64,000 nt of DNA from Blasia pusilla (taxonomy: Eukaryota > Marchantiophyta > Marchantiopsida > Blasiales): assembly GCA_050084515.1 (NCBI GenBank), contig CM114271.1, positions 1,550,001 to 1,614,000 on the forward strand, in the 5' to 3' direction. Within the stretch, counting starts at the first letter, position 1; each line of letters starts with the position of its first letter. Positions 48,601 through 59,745 of this stretch are shown piece after piece. The position numbers and the translations under genes are program-made. Under the pieces are notes generated by a model that ran no database searches, was not told where the DNA came from, and saw only the letters and a program-made list of their open reading frames with translations.

Positions 48601-50286
48601 CTTCTTTGCGATGAAGAATCTCATGGTCTTATTAGTATAGATGTTTGACCCCATTTTGACCCCATTTGTAAACAAAATGGGGTGGGAACTCTCTTCAAAG
48701 CAATCCCCACTTCCTATTTTACAAAAGCTGAATCATATGATTTCCCGTTGTTAGGATGGCCGGGCGATAAACCCAAAATCGACAACCTTGGTTGTTGTCG
48801 AATGGTCGCGTGGGTGGAGGGAAGTGGTGTAAGCGTGGAACGGTTTGCGCTTACAACACTTCCCTCCACCCACGGGACCATCCGAACATCAATGAATGTT
48901 GTCGGTTTTGGAAATATTGTTCTCTGTTTTCGATGAGTTGTGGTGTGGTAAAGTGGTTTAAGAATGTATGTGTTCTTTACCAAACCGAGAAGTAGGTATG
49001 TGTTTGATACCGAGGAGTAGGTATTTGTTTTGACAAAACAAATACCTACTGCTCCGTATGGTAGAGAAAGTTCCCTTTAAAGGTTCTTACATATCTTGAA
49101 AAATAAATAGAATGAACCAAATGCCATTGTGAGTTTCATGAAGCCCAATCTTGCTAGAAAAATTTATTTGCATATGGCAAGTGGGGAAAATTTTGGCGTC
49201 AAATGGGGTATGTAAACTCATGGGATCATGAGAAGACTCGAAAATGTAGTATCCTATATTTATCGACTCGGAGTGATGACCCCAAGCATCATAATATGTG
49301 ATGTGAGGTCAAACAAGACTCGGGCATAGACCGCTAGCCCCTTAGATTTGTGCTCCAATCAAACTTCTTATCCCTTCTTAACGTACTTTAAGTACATAAA
49401 TTTTATATCCATTGATATGGTTCAAAGAAAGTATCAACCTAAGTATTGTATTGGCCATATCCTTTCCAATACACCCAAACTCAAGTATATTTTTTGGAGA
49501 GTAGCAAATCAATTAGAATTTCCCTAGATGGCTTGTCATTTAACCATGACGTGAATGCTCATATTTATTTGGCTTCCTCATTAACCAAACGTAAATAGAT
49601 GAATGAAAGGGGGCTTAACTAGAGGTCGGAAAATTGTCGCACAAGCTTACATATGTGACTAACATGTATATTTTTTCGTCCTTTCTCCACCTAGTATATA
49701 AGTGGATCCTATAAAAATAATTTTTATATTTTATATTTGAGACTTCGTATTATTATTTAATTCTCTTACATGTATAAATAATTTATAGAAATTAATGAAA
49801 AAACTTGTTTACGGAAAAAATTAAGTTAACACGCTAAGCCCATGTAAGCATTTTATATTTTCCTATATCATGGATGGATGTTTGAATTAATTTACAATTT
49901 CTTAAAATAGCGATTTTGCAACACCTTTCTACCCTCTCTAGTAAGTCTACTTTGGGCAAATGATTATTGGTTTTAAGGGTATCAAAAGTCAAGCATTGCC
50001 TTTAATCGAAACCAAGATGATGGTTTTTGGCAATGGGTTCAGGTTTCTCGTGGAGGTGGAGAAAGTAGGACTAAGCATGACAAGTGCAGGAGAAGAAGAC
50101 AACTTGGATGATGTGCAAAGAGAAGATGTGGCAAGTGTTATAGAGTTAATGATGATTGCACCAAAAAGGCAGGAAATCAAGAAAAACTCACTTAGGATGA
50201 AGCAAATCTTGGCAAACACAATCGCAAAGGGAGGCACATCGCAAAGAGTCTTGCAGTCTTTCTTGGAGGAAGTGATTTCAACATGA
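45609..50286 (+). CDS. UDP-glycosyltransferase (family 1, plant UGT), 4 exons
   Basis: Exons: 45609-46016, 46678-46998, 47892-48364, 50043-50286. Splice sites are GT..AG, phases 0, 0 and 2, product 481 residues, no stop. The start is the ATG directly before PAFQRERRPHLLLVPAGISGH; the likely catalytic His is residue 23 in the SGH segment. MIADMFFDW holds the candidate Asp partner. The PSPG box begins WAPQQQILAHRSTGAF, has HCGWNS at 48273-48290, and ends in Asp-Gln. The last exon (FLVEVEKVGL to EEVIST) gives the C-terminal helices that cross back to the N-domain. An in-frame upstream ATG at 45489 would add 40 Ser/Arg-rich residues, which is unusual for cytosolic UGTs, so I prefer 45609. Intron 1 holds a 101-bp tandem array and intron 3 (1678 bp) a foldback. 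The acceptor substrate is unknown; by partner it may act on the same class as UGT-1. Confidence 0.92.
46180..46600. repeat. 101-bp tandem repeat, four copies, in UGT-2 intron 1
   Basis: AGGACTATCT or AGGACCATCT recurs at 46252, 46354, 46455 and 46579, usually preceded by TTTGTGCAATTGCAA-like sequence and followed by GTAGCC, then CGCCA or TGCAGGAATCTG words. Copies are 80 percent alike or less by eye. The array fills most of the intron. Confidence 0.75.
48773..48911. repeat. Foldback (MITE-like) element in UGT-2 intron 3
   Basis: The core arms 48804-48835 and 48848-48879 are 32-bp inverted repeats with two mismatches, separated by 12 bases. The pairing continues outward imperfectly to CCAAAATCGACAAC and GTTGTCGGTTTTGG. 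I found no clear target duplication. Confidence 0.85.
49016..49050. repeat. Perfect 17-bp hairpin in UGT-2 intron 3
   Basis: AGTAGGTATTTGTTTTG at 49016-49032 is followed, after a single base, by its exact complement at 49034-49050. A diverged copy of the left arm with its flank (AGTAGGTATGTGTTTGATA) lies at about 48991, so the hairpin may be the end of a larger foldback that includes the element at 48773. Confidence 0.85.
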
Positions 50287-51339
50287 CATGACGTGTACTA
50301 CATTAACAAGTTGTATACCAATTTTTTTAATGGAGGAATTTGAAAGGAAAATTTTCCTTGATTCGATATTATGCAAAAAAACTTTGGATTTGTGATTTAG
50401 GGTTTCTACATATGTTTTGTAGTTATATTCTTTTTTTCAACTCAAGCAAAGAAATGTAATCCTTTGTCTCAAATCTAAAAGATAAGGATGTTAGCCACAT
50501 GGGATGAAATTGTAAAATGTGATATAACAATCCACTCGCATAATTGCATTGCACCTTTTATCGTGTTGAGAGAGTCTAGATGAGGATTTACTAACATAAA
50601 AATTGCTTTGGAAAAATAAAGCTAAGGGTTCTTATTGAGAATTTAGACATCTTGGGAGACAACTAGTCAATGTTGAGTCTGCGTATTGCGAACCACGATT
50701 GGGTTAGGGTCAAAATCAAGGGCCCAAAATAGAAAATGAGGAAAGTGGATAGGGTACCAATGGAGAACCCCCAAAATAACTATGGGGGGCACTACTCTCC
50801 CTCCCTACCATCTCAAATCCATGAACAAGTGATTCATCGTAATGTGTGTTTGGTCATGTTTCAAGTTTGAGCTAAGAAACTATTCATGATCGATATACCT
50901 TGAGGAAATAACCAACGACTCAACGAGCTTTGATATAGGTGAGCAACTTGGAAAGATTGGTTGAGACTTGGGGAAGACAAGGCAGACAATGCGCACCTTG
51001 GACGACTTGGACCCGTTTAGCAATTAGAAACAACCTAAGTTATCTAAAAGATGCGTAGCCGGTTGAGTAAGACTGAATCTAAGATTTCCACTTGCAAAGC
51101 TGAAAGTTGGCAGTGCCTCAAGGCAAAGTAAGGAGGAGTAAAAGTTGAACTCTACAACACCAAGAAATGGAGAACTTCCATATGAAGCCTTCATAGATAG
51201 ATCAAAATTTTGAAATCTAACATGCAAGAAGTAATAATTACGTCTTTATGTCTTTTTTGGAATATTTGTGATGATGTCATTTCCTCCTTATGTCCCAAGC
51301 CTAAGTCACCTTATGGAACTTTCCATTACTTGTAAAGAT
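50287..51339. other. 3' flank of UGT-2, no gene seen
   Basis: AT-rich sequence follows the UGT-2 stop and should include its 3' untranslated region and poly(A) site. The rest, up to the G3 LTR at 51340, holds no conserved protein or RNA gene that I can recognise. Confidence 0.5.
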
Positions 51340-53211
51340 TGTCACGACTTTTAGGATAGATCGACAAGATCTAGTAGAGCGCCTTCAGAGATACTGGAAG
51401 ACAACCTCAAGAGGTCGAGGATGACGTGCTGTGGCCACGGGTAACTTGAGAGAGCAGGTTTCCCCTTTGTTTCTGCTCATTTGGAGCCATATTCAGAAAC
51501 TTAATATTTTGGATAAGTTTCTATTTGGAGTATACTTTACTTTCCACTCTGGGAAGGGGGCCTATGATCTGCTACAGCAGCTCAAGAGCTAAGTAGATGA
51601 CCTGCGAGCATATGTTACCGAGGAGAGAGCTTGGGAGAGGGAAAGGGGTATACCTCCAAGAGAGAGAGCTTGAGAGCTCATTCTCTCTTTGTTGAACCTC
51701 TTGGCATGAGGCGGAGCTATGGTCCTCCTTGCCTCGTGTGTGTAACCCAAGACTCTCATTAGGAGAGTGGGTTTGGTTTGACATGAGAGAGAGTGCACAC
51801 CATAGAAATCTTGGTGTGAGATGTGATGTGAGATCTACTTCATTTACAAAGAGAGAGTGAGAGGGCTTGAATGGAGGAGCTCGTTGATCACTCGTTGTTG
51901 GTGCAGGTTGGAGATCGTGTTTCCCGTTCAGCGGCTCATAGGAGTGCTCATGGGAGCAAGAGCCGCTCCGTTTGTTATTTTGTTGTTCAATTTTTCGTGT
52001 GGGAGAGTGGCACGCGGAAGGGTTGCCAAAATTTGGTTACAAATTGTGTATAGGGGCGGGTTGCCTCATGTCGATGCTCTCAAGAGTACCTTGTAGCTTA
52101 TTAGTTGTTGTATTTACAAGTTTGGAATTTTTGTTGGGAGAAATCAAAGCGGAAGCCCTGCCAAATTTTCTGTAGGAGTGGAGATTGAAGAGCTACACGA
52201 CAGTCCCCGTTTTGTTTTTGGGAAGGTCAAATAAAGAAACCAATTTGATATTGTTGTAAATCCATAAGCTGTGCACGTTATGGAAGAAACGGCTTGCAAT
52301 TAAAACATATGAGCAAGAAGTTATGATCATTTAGGGTTCTTAAGAACGTGCACAGCTTACGGCACCGCGTGAGGAAGGAGCACATTTCGAAATTCTTGGT
52401 AACTTCTTTGTTGAGGGAGAAATTTTTTTAAAAAAAATTTATCATTGGAGAAAGGAGAAGTGAAACTTAGGATCTTGAGATTAAAGTGTGTGGAAACTTC
52501 ATTTAGTGGGAGTTGACCCAATATTTATGGGGCTTGGTGGAGTATAAGCCAAATGTGAGTAATTTTAATGAGTTGACCCTTAGTTTAAGGAGTTAGTGGA
52601 GTTGGAAAAAAAAACTTAGATATTTTGAATAAGGTCAAAATAGAACCATTTTTATCCACATGAAATATATTGTAATTAATGTTCACTTTCACCGTCCATG
52701 CGGGCCGTTCTTGCTCCGTCCATTGGCCGCCGTCGACGACATTCTTCACCGTTGTTGATTGGACGGTGACTTTTTTGGAGTCATGGGATCGCCATTTCTT
52801 TTCACTTTGCTATGTTGTAATTGGTAGCCGCTCGACGACAATCTAGTATCGTGTCATGATGTCCGTAGGCGCAAGGCGCTGCCGATTGCCGCGTTGTGCT
52901 GCTCGTGGCCATACTGCACCATCTCCATCACGGAGCCACACCATCATTGTGGAGCAGATTATGTTTTTTTTATTGATAAGGTATGCCAATGAGTGCCGCA
53001 ACCTATTCTCGAGTGTTGTGTCATACCCTTTGAGTCGTTCCGTGCCGCTAGTGCCACACCGTATCACTAGACCCGCACCGCACATCGAGGAGATTTGAGC
53101 ATCGTCAGTATCAAGGGAGTACAACATGCTATTGAGAGGAGTTTGTCTTTATGATTAAGTTGGGGTCGAGGTTTCCAATTTCTGAGGAGCGATCAACATT
53201 ATTGTCAGGTT

Positions 53212-53216
53212 ATCCA
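53212..53216. repeat. Target-site duplication ATCCA, left
   Basis: ATCCA immediately precedes the copia LTR at 53217 and recurs at 57257-57261 right after the other LTR. The uninterrupted G1 counterpart has a single ATCCATTCT at this place, which confirms a 5-bp duplication on insertion. Confidence 0.9.
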
Positions 53217-53489
53217 TGTAGAAAACTGCTAAAGAAGCATAACTGGTGGAAAACGGCTCTCTCAATCAGTTATATAGATGTTCCTTTCTCAATTATATAG
53301 GTTATGTACAAGAAATCCTAACCCTAATCTTAACCATACTCTTGAGTTAGACTAATTGTGATTAACTAACCAAAGTTAAGATAATCGCGATTAACTGACT
53401 AACCATGATTAAGCTTCCCTACTTCATGTGAGTACCAAATGTAGGAGTTCAGGTGTCTCATGAGCTTGACTATAACTCAATCTTCAATA
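53217..53489 (-). repeat. Copia 3' LTR (273 bp)
   Basis: On the plus strand it starts TGTAGAAAACTGC and ends CAATCTTCAATA. On the element strand it therefore begins TATTGAAGATTG, where most plant copia LTRs begin TGTTGAAG, and ends TACA. A GAGGGGGA purine tract lies directly upstream on the element strand and would prime plus-strand synthesis. Confidence 0.9.
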
Positions 53490-56400
53490 TCCCCCTCAAG
53501 CTCATATTGATATCTCTAATGTCTAAATCATTTCTAAACATCTCAAACTTATCTCTAGACAATGTCTTTGTAAAGATGTCACCAATTTGCTGATCTGTAC
53601 TTATATACAAAAGATCAATTTCTCCTACAAGCACTTTCTCTCTGATAAAATGATAGTGCACCTCAACATGCTTTGTACGAGCATAGAACACAAGGTTATT
53701 AGCAAGCTTGATGCTACTAATATTGTCTGCATATATTACAGTAGGTCCTAAGTCACTAACACCAATCTCAACAAGTAATCGATGAAGCCACACCACCTCA
53801 CATGTTGTATTGGTTGCTCCTCTGTACTCAGCCTCTCTTGAAGATAAAGCAATTGTAAGTTGCTTCTTTGAAGCCCAACTTATACCTACGCTTCCCAGAG
53901 TAAATGAATAACCAGATGAGGAGTGTCAATCAGATACGCTTCCTGCCCAATCAGCATCCGTGAATCCCTCTAATTGTAAACGCGGAGAAGGTTAAATTAA
54001 GCCCGAATTGAACAGATAATTTCACATACTGCATAATCCTCCTCAAACATCAAGGTAAGATTTTCGGGGTGCTTACATAAATTGGCTCACTAGGCCAACT
54101 CCATAGCTCAAATCTGGCTTGGTTATAGTCAAATAGATCAAACTTCCAACCATGTGCATGTACATATTAGAATCTGCAAGCACCTCTCCTTCATCCACTT
54201 TTAGCTTCATACTTTGGTCCAATAGACTAGAGATTGGCTTACAAGCCGTCATACCATATTTTGAAAGCATGTGAAGAGCATTTTGTCGTTGTAGTAACCA
54301 CATGCTCTCTCCAACCTTGATAAACTCAATACCAAAGAAGTACTTAAGTTCTCCCAAGTCCTTCATATCAAATTCTCCTTCTAATTTTAGCTTGATTTTT
54401 TGTACGATATCCTCAATACTCCCAATAATCAAGAGATCATCAACATACAACACAATAATTATCGTATGATCTTGTCCTCTCAAGACATATAACGAGGAGT
54501 CAGAATCACATACCCTAAAACCCAACTCTTGTAGGACGTATGTAATCTTGCCATACCAAGCTCTTGGAGCTTGTTTGCGCCCGTATTGAGCTTTTTTCAA
54601 CTTGCATATGCAAAATGGAAGCTCGGGATGCTCGTATCTATGTGGTTGAGTCATATATACCTCCTCATATATATCTCCCTTCAAGAAGGCATTCTTGACA
54701 TCCATGTGATATAATCTCCATTTCTTACTTACTACAACTGCAACCATTGTTCTCGCAGTTGCCATCTTTGCAACAAGACTAAAAGTTTCCTCATAATCAA
54801 TGCCATATTGTTATGCATAGCCCTTAGCCACCAATCTCGATTTGTATTTGTTAACTGTACCATCTTGATTGCACTTGATTTTGTAAACCCATTTGCAACC
54901 AATAGCTTCCTTACCGTAAGGTATATCAACCAGCTCCCAGGTCTGTTGATGTCTTAATGCAGCAAGTTCTTCCTCCATAGCTTCAATCCATTCGACTTTA
55001 CTTGCAGCTTCTCCAAAATAACTTGGCTCCTATTCTTGAAGGATAGTCATCTTATATGCATGATGTGTTGCAAGAAAGCCTTTATGTATAAATCTATGAA
55101 CAAGATGTGTGATTCTACTTGATCTACAAAGTTTTTTTTTGGAGGTAGATGCTTCTCACACCTGACTCAAGCTCTGACTAGTGTCAATAGATTGAATACG
55201 TACATTTCCCATCGATGGACTCACAAATTTAACTGACGAATCTAAGACCTCTCCTAATCCTGCGCTAGTACTTGGGGAATTTGGGGGGATTTGAAGACAA
55301 TGTCTATTGGTTTACAATCATATTCTCCTCCTCAACGGAAAAGTTTAAACGTGGAATGGGCTCAGATGGAGCATACCATGATTTTAGCTCATCAAAGACA
55401 ACATCGTGATTAATAATAAGGTGCCTAGAGGATGGAATGTAGCACTTATACCCCTTAGTTCCATCAACATAGCCAATGAATATACATCTTTGAAATTCAG
55501 ATTTGGGGTCTAATTTTTGACGTCTTTCAGAAGGAACATGAGCATAACAAATACAACCAAATACTTTCAAGAAGGAAAATCAGGTTTATTTCCTATGAAG
55601 ACTTCAAATGGAGTCTTATCATGAAACTCTGCTATTGGAGTTCGGTTGATTAAGAAGACTACATATGCTACAGCCTGTGCCCAATACACCTTAGGCATGT
55701 TCTTTTCATTCAGCATAGTTCGTGCCACCTCAGCAATATTCCGATTTTGCCTCTCAGCCACTCTATTTTGTTGTGGAGTGTAATGGCAAGTCCCATGACG
55801 TTGGATGTCATTCTGACGTAAGTAGTCATCAAACTTTATTGAAATATACTCTCCTTCTCCATCACAATGCAATTTCAGAATGAGTTCTCAATCTGCTTCT
55901 CTACTAGAACTCTATATGTTTGGAACACTTAGAATACTTCTGACTTGGCTTTCAGAAAGTATACCCATACAAACCTAGAGAAGTCATCAATAAATGAAAC
56001 AGAGTACTGAAAACCACTAAGGTTATGTTGTGATGTTGTCCACATACCACTATGAATCACTCCAATATCTTGGATGCTCTTCTACCTTGCTTTGGAAATG
56101 GAAATCTAGCTTGTTTTCCAAATTGGCAAGTGGGACTCGCTAATTTAGGAAGTCCAATTACTGGATTAGATGATGAAAAACTTTGTAATCTTAGAAGATT
56201 CATATGTCCAATTCTCTTATGCCACATATTTAGATTTGTGACTTGTTGGCCAATTTGACCATACATTGCTATTTGAATCTCTGGCATAGAAACGTCTAAT
56301 TTGAACAATCTGCCAGATCTAGTTCCTTTGGCTATCATAGTGTGGTCATCCATTGTTTCAATGAAACAAACATCTATGTTAAACTTCACTTGATAACCCT

Positions 56401-56870
56401 GTTCTTCTATCTCCTACAAAGATAAAGTTTCTTTCAATGGTAGGAACATAGAGAACATTTCCAAGAGCACAAAGACCATCAGATGCTATTAGAACTTTAT
56501 CTGTACCCGTGATATGATGTTGAGTGTCATCTCCTATGAGCACAATTGCAAGATCTTTCACCGGTACTGATAAAGTTCTAATAGCATCTGATAGCATCCC
56601 TATATTGTGATATCATGTGATTTGATGCACTAGAGTCAATGTGTCAATCTGCTGTCGAGTCTTCCTTGACCATTGCTCCTATAAAATGAGTCATGACCAA
56701 GATACGCTCAATTTGTGAATGTTGTTGTTCTTGGTACTGCCATTGGTGGTGTTGCTCCACATAATTTTGTTGTTGTAAGGCTCTTGTTCTCATATATGCC
56801 TTATTCTTGAGGCAAAACTTTGCAACACTCACTAAGCTTTGAACAAAATTTCCTTCTCCCAAACTGGAAT
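53490..56870 (-). pseudogene. Copia Gag-Pol relic (knuckle region, protease, integrase, RT, RNase H)
   Basis: On the minus strand, 56862-56644 holds the region after the knuckle and 56597-56057 the protease tail and pre-integrase (WHKRIGHMNLLRL, CQFGKQARFPFP). Segments 55872-55567 and 55570-55304 hold integrase with YTPQQNRVAERQNRN and the Glu of the DDE triad. Segments 54929-54073 hold reverse transcriptase with MDVKNAFLKGD, YGRKQAPRAWY and the YVDD box. Segment 53796-53500 is the RNase H end, including YADNISSIKLANN. Stops and frame changes lie between segments. Gag is nearly absent, so the copy could not have moved by itself in its present form. Confidence 0.9.
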
Positions 56871-56933
56871 TATGCCTTCTCTTTCCTCTCTTTTCTCCTC
56901 AAACACCAAGAATTTCAAATGATATTCTCCTAT

Positions 56934-56945
56934 GGCTCTGGTCCA
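56934..56945 (-). other. Copia primer-binding site
   Basis: On the minus strand the 12 bases read TGGACCAGAGCC, a two-base variant of the initiator tRNA-Met site TGGTATCAGAGC, next to the LTR end. The adjoining LTR tip has lost its final CA by comparison with the other LTR. Confidence 0.8.
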
Positions 56946-57256
56946 TAGAAAATTGCTAAAGAAGCATAACTGGTGGAAAATAGCTCTCTCACTCACACAC
57001 CACCATGGAGAACAAAATTTTGCAATGAGAGAATGAGTGGAGGCTGGTTCACTTCTCAATTATATAGGGTATGTACGAGCAACCCTAACCCTAATCTTAA
57101 CCATACTCTCGAGTTAGACTAATTATTATTAACTAACCATAGTTAAGATAATGGCGCTTAACTGAGTAACCATTATTAAGCTTCCCTATTTCGTGTGAGT
57201 ACCAAATATAGAAGTTTAGATATCTCATGAGCTTTACTGTAACTCAATCTTCAATA
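56946..57256 (-). repeat. Copia 5' LTR (311 bp)
   Basis: It matches the 3' LTR along its length, with an insertion-like extra part around CACACCACCATGGAGAACAA that is also present in the LTR at 17451-17606. The 3' LTR copy has therefore lost about 40 bases. The differences between the two LTRs are numerous, so the insertion is not recent. Confidence 0.88.
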
Positions 57257-57261
57257 ATCCA
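57257..57261. repeat. Target-site duplication ATCCA, right
   Basis: Right-hand copy of the 5-bp duplication that also stands at 53212-53216; G3 leader sequence resumes immediately after it. Confidence 0.9.
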
Positions 57262-57738
57262 TTCTTGTCTTTTGCCTTGCAGGTGTTAAGGATTTCCGAG
57301 TATTGGGTAGTTATTTGGGGATATTGGATTTCGTGCAGATGTTGAGAGCATCATTGATGTATGGGTTTAGGGGACATAGACCTGTGTGGGATATCAAGAG
57401 TTGAGGGTATGTGTTGTTTATGAGTCGATAGATCAGCCACTTTGCCGCACCACGCCGCTTGTTGCCGCACAACACACATCCCAATGAGAGAGTGTAGCTT
57501 GAGTGTCGCATGTCAGATGGAGTGATTGAATGATTACTCGCAAGGTTGAGAGTGATCGCATGAGAGGGGCACGAGGGTCATCACAACGTCCTTTTGGAAC
57601 TTTGAGAGGTGAGGTGATGGACCTGAAAGTAGCTCTAAGGGGTTTACCCGGAGTGGTGCGAGGTTTCAAGGATCTCCACGTGAGAGACCACCTCGATGTC
57701 CTTCTCTTTCGTCTTTAGACAAGGGGGAGAGTACAGGG

Positions 57739-57870
57739 GAGTTTGTTGGTGTATCACCACATATATTGAATGGTATCATATATATCATAAAACATACATC
57801 GCTGACATACCATACTCACATACATACATACATAGAGGAGAGCATCCACAAACACAAGTGTACCACAACT
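57739..57870 (-). repeat. Second partial G2-type LTR start
   Basis: Bases 57791-57870 repeat 58267-58346 nearly exactly, including GTACCACAACT, which on the minus strand is the start of the G2 LTR. After about 80 shared bases it diverges and runs into the broken end of G3 at 57738. It is either a second, truncated LTR or a flank duplicated with the insertion. Confidence 0.6.
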
Positions 57871-58343
57871 GAAATATGTGAAAGACCTACTGTCATAAAA
57901 CACGTATAGAATCACATACAATCGAGCCAAACCCACTCCACGATGGGAGAATCCAGGTTGAAGCTTGCGGGAACCACCATAGCCAAGAGCTCTACTCACT
58001 ACCAAGGCTAACTCCCAACGCAACAAGCTCAACTTAGAGAACTAACTGTTCTTTGAGTGCACTCCACACTATATCCTCCAACCTAAGAGCGGGCCCTATT
58101 GGAAAAGTCACCCTCAATTGAGTAACCCCCAACCCTATGTATGAAACCGCATCTCTACCTAGACACTACGGCTCTATATAAGGTATGGCCTCTACTAGCA
58201 TACTATATTCTACGACATAATCTGTATGGTCATGACAACTGTCGTGCGAATCCACATCGTCATACAACATACATCGCTGACATACCATACTCACATACAT
58301 ACATAACATAGACGAGAGCATCCACAAACACAAGTGTACCACA
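57871..58343 (-). repeat. G2 3' LTR (about 475 bp)
   Basis: On the minus strand it begins TGTGGTACACTTGTG right after the purine tract and probably ends CACATATTTCA near 57871, giving TG..CA ends. The end is inferred from the restart of LTR-like sequence at 57870 and not from a matching 5' LTR, which is missing from the window. Confidence 0.6.
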
Positions 58344-58346
58344 ACT

Positions 58347-58358
58347 CGCCCCCGAAAC
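58347..58358 (-). other. G2 polypurine tract
   Basis: On the minus strand TTTCGGGGGCGAG stands directly before the LTR start. A G-rich tract in this position primes plus-strand DNA synthesis in LTR retrotransposons. Confidence 0.6.
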
Positions 58359-58518
58359 TGGCGGTTAGGTCCCTCTTACTCCCAAGTAGCCCTATACATC
58401 TACTACATGCTATACACCTTCTTGGGTGCACGAATCAGAAGGCCGGATGCTAGGTTGCCCCATCGTTAGTCGCCCATCTGTAATCCATATCATGCAAAGA
58501 TCAAGTCATCTACCGCTC

Positions 58519-58665
58519 CTAAGTACATCGAGGACAAACCCACCTTCCAGTAGGAACAACATCCATTCGTGGAGTCAAACATATCATGTGCCAACCCTAG
58601 AACACCGATCACACACCAACATACGGGTTGCGTTACCAGCAAACCCACACAACATGCATCTCAAG
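58519..58665 (-). pseudogene. PHD finger at the C-terminus of the G2 integrase
   Basis: The minus strand continues from the integrase tail into a Cys/His pattern: CMLC, eleven residues, CDRC, then in a neighbouring frame H-x2-C, fourteen residues, and W-V-C-P-R-C followed by a stop at 58519-58521. The total is C4HC3 with a Trp two residues before the last Cys pair, the signature of PHD fingers. The one-base frame change falls between the fourth Cys and the His. PHD fingers commonly bind the histone H3 tail, often K4-methylated; the aromatic Trp before the His is kept. Many Ty3 chromoviruses carry a chromodomain here instead. I am confident of the domain; its ligand is unknown. Confidence 0.85.
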
Positions 58666-59745
58666 CTAGCACGTATCATGGCTAAGCTTGGGTCAACAGT
58701 ACCATCCACATTTGGAAGATGACATGGCGCACAATTACGCACATGGTCCTTCCAAAAAACTCCATTACGACCCTCCGATATGAGAACTCCAAAAGCTAAC
58801 ACCTCGCCCACTCGTAAAATAGTACGGCCTGCCATCACATCCAACGTTGTCGGTGCAATCTGCTGCAAATAGACATAGTCCCCCACATGGAACTTACGAA
58901 TCGATGGTCGATAATCTCCACCCCGAATGGTTGCATAACGCAACGTATCCCTGTGTTGAGCAATGGCAAGATTCTCAAAGGTTGTTGGCATAACTCTCTG
59001 AAAGAGCTCTGCCCGCTGAGAACACACTCTCATCCACATCTCTGGGTCATCAAGGTTCACCACCTCACTAGACTCCCAATTAATTGCTACTGGAAAGTGT
59101 GGATCTTGGCAGTATATCAAAAAATAAGGTGAGAAGGAAGCCAAGGATGATTGGCGACTAAACCTATACCCCATGGCTAACCATGGCAACTCAATATCCC
59201 AGTCTCCAAGATGCTCCTTCTGTAGGCCATACTTGCGCAATGCCCTCTTCACCGTCTGAACCACATGCTCAGCCAAACCATCCGCCTCTGGATGATCTCG
59301 AGACGTGGTCCGATCATCAATCAACGCCTTGTCACACAAGACCTAAAACTCACTCTGAAACTCTGTACCCTGGTCGGTCAACACTTCAGCTGGTGCACCA
59401 AAATGACTAAGCACTCTATCAAGAAACGCATATGCCGTTCCCTCACTTGCCTTGTCAGGTAATGCCACCAACTCAATCCACTTGGAGAAGTGCTCCACCA
59501 TCACCAACACATATCGATGATGTAAATACCAACGGTAACGGTCCCGCAAAGTCCACACTCCAATGGTAACCCAACCCCATAATAGGCAAGGGGTGTAACT
59601 GTGGTGTAGGGGCATTGAATGATGCCCTCACCCGGTCACAAACCATACAACGTGACACCAACTGCTGCACGTGAGTATGCATGCCACGCCACCAATACTG
59701 ACCAAGGAATAAGCTATACGTACGCTTTACCCCAAAATGTCCCAA
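58666..59745 (-). pseudogene. G2 integrase (zinc-binding, catalytic core, C-terminal domain)
   Basis: The zinc-binding part reads LGHFGVKRTYSLF and, downstream, CMVC. The core shows YHWSVDFAGP (first Asp), VLTDQGTEF (second Asp) and DGLAEHVVQTVKRALRKYG (Glu), i.e. the D,D,E triad. It is followed by LPWLAMGYRFSRQSSLASF and SPYFLIY. The tail includes KFHVGDYVYLQQIA, the beginning of the usual GPY/F-like domain. Frame changes lie near 59610 and 59340, and a stop near 59768 precedes the zinc-binding part. The intact enzyme joins element cDNA to chromosomal DNA; the PHD finger is fused after this tail. Confidence 0.88.

Larger units (their letters stand above)
53217..57256 (-). mobile_element. Ty1/copia element with both LTRs, nested in G3
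   Basis: The element runs minus strand from its 5' LTR (57256-56946) to its 3' LTR (53489-53217). It has a primer-binding site (56934-56945), a purine tract next to the 3' LTR, and the TSD ATCCA on both sides. At 4.0 kb it is shorter than usual because most of gag is missing between the primer site and about 56870. It is the same family as the copia halves at 17451-19755 and 61203-63945 and supplies the reference that shows how those two halves join. Confidence 0.93.
51340..57738 (+). mobile_element. Ty3/gypsy element G3: LTR, leader and first Gag codons only, split by copia
   Basis: Sequence 51340-53216 continued at 57262-57738 is the inverse-orientation counterpart of the G1 LTR and leader (17450 down to about 15250). 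The tip TGTCACGAC at 51340 is probably the LTR start. It ends in a damaged form of the Gag start (CTTTAGACAAGGGGGAG near 57715). Everything downstream of Gag codon 10 or so is absent, so whether this copy ever carried the methyltransferase cannot be seen. Confidence 0.85.
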
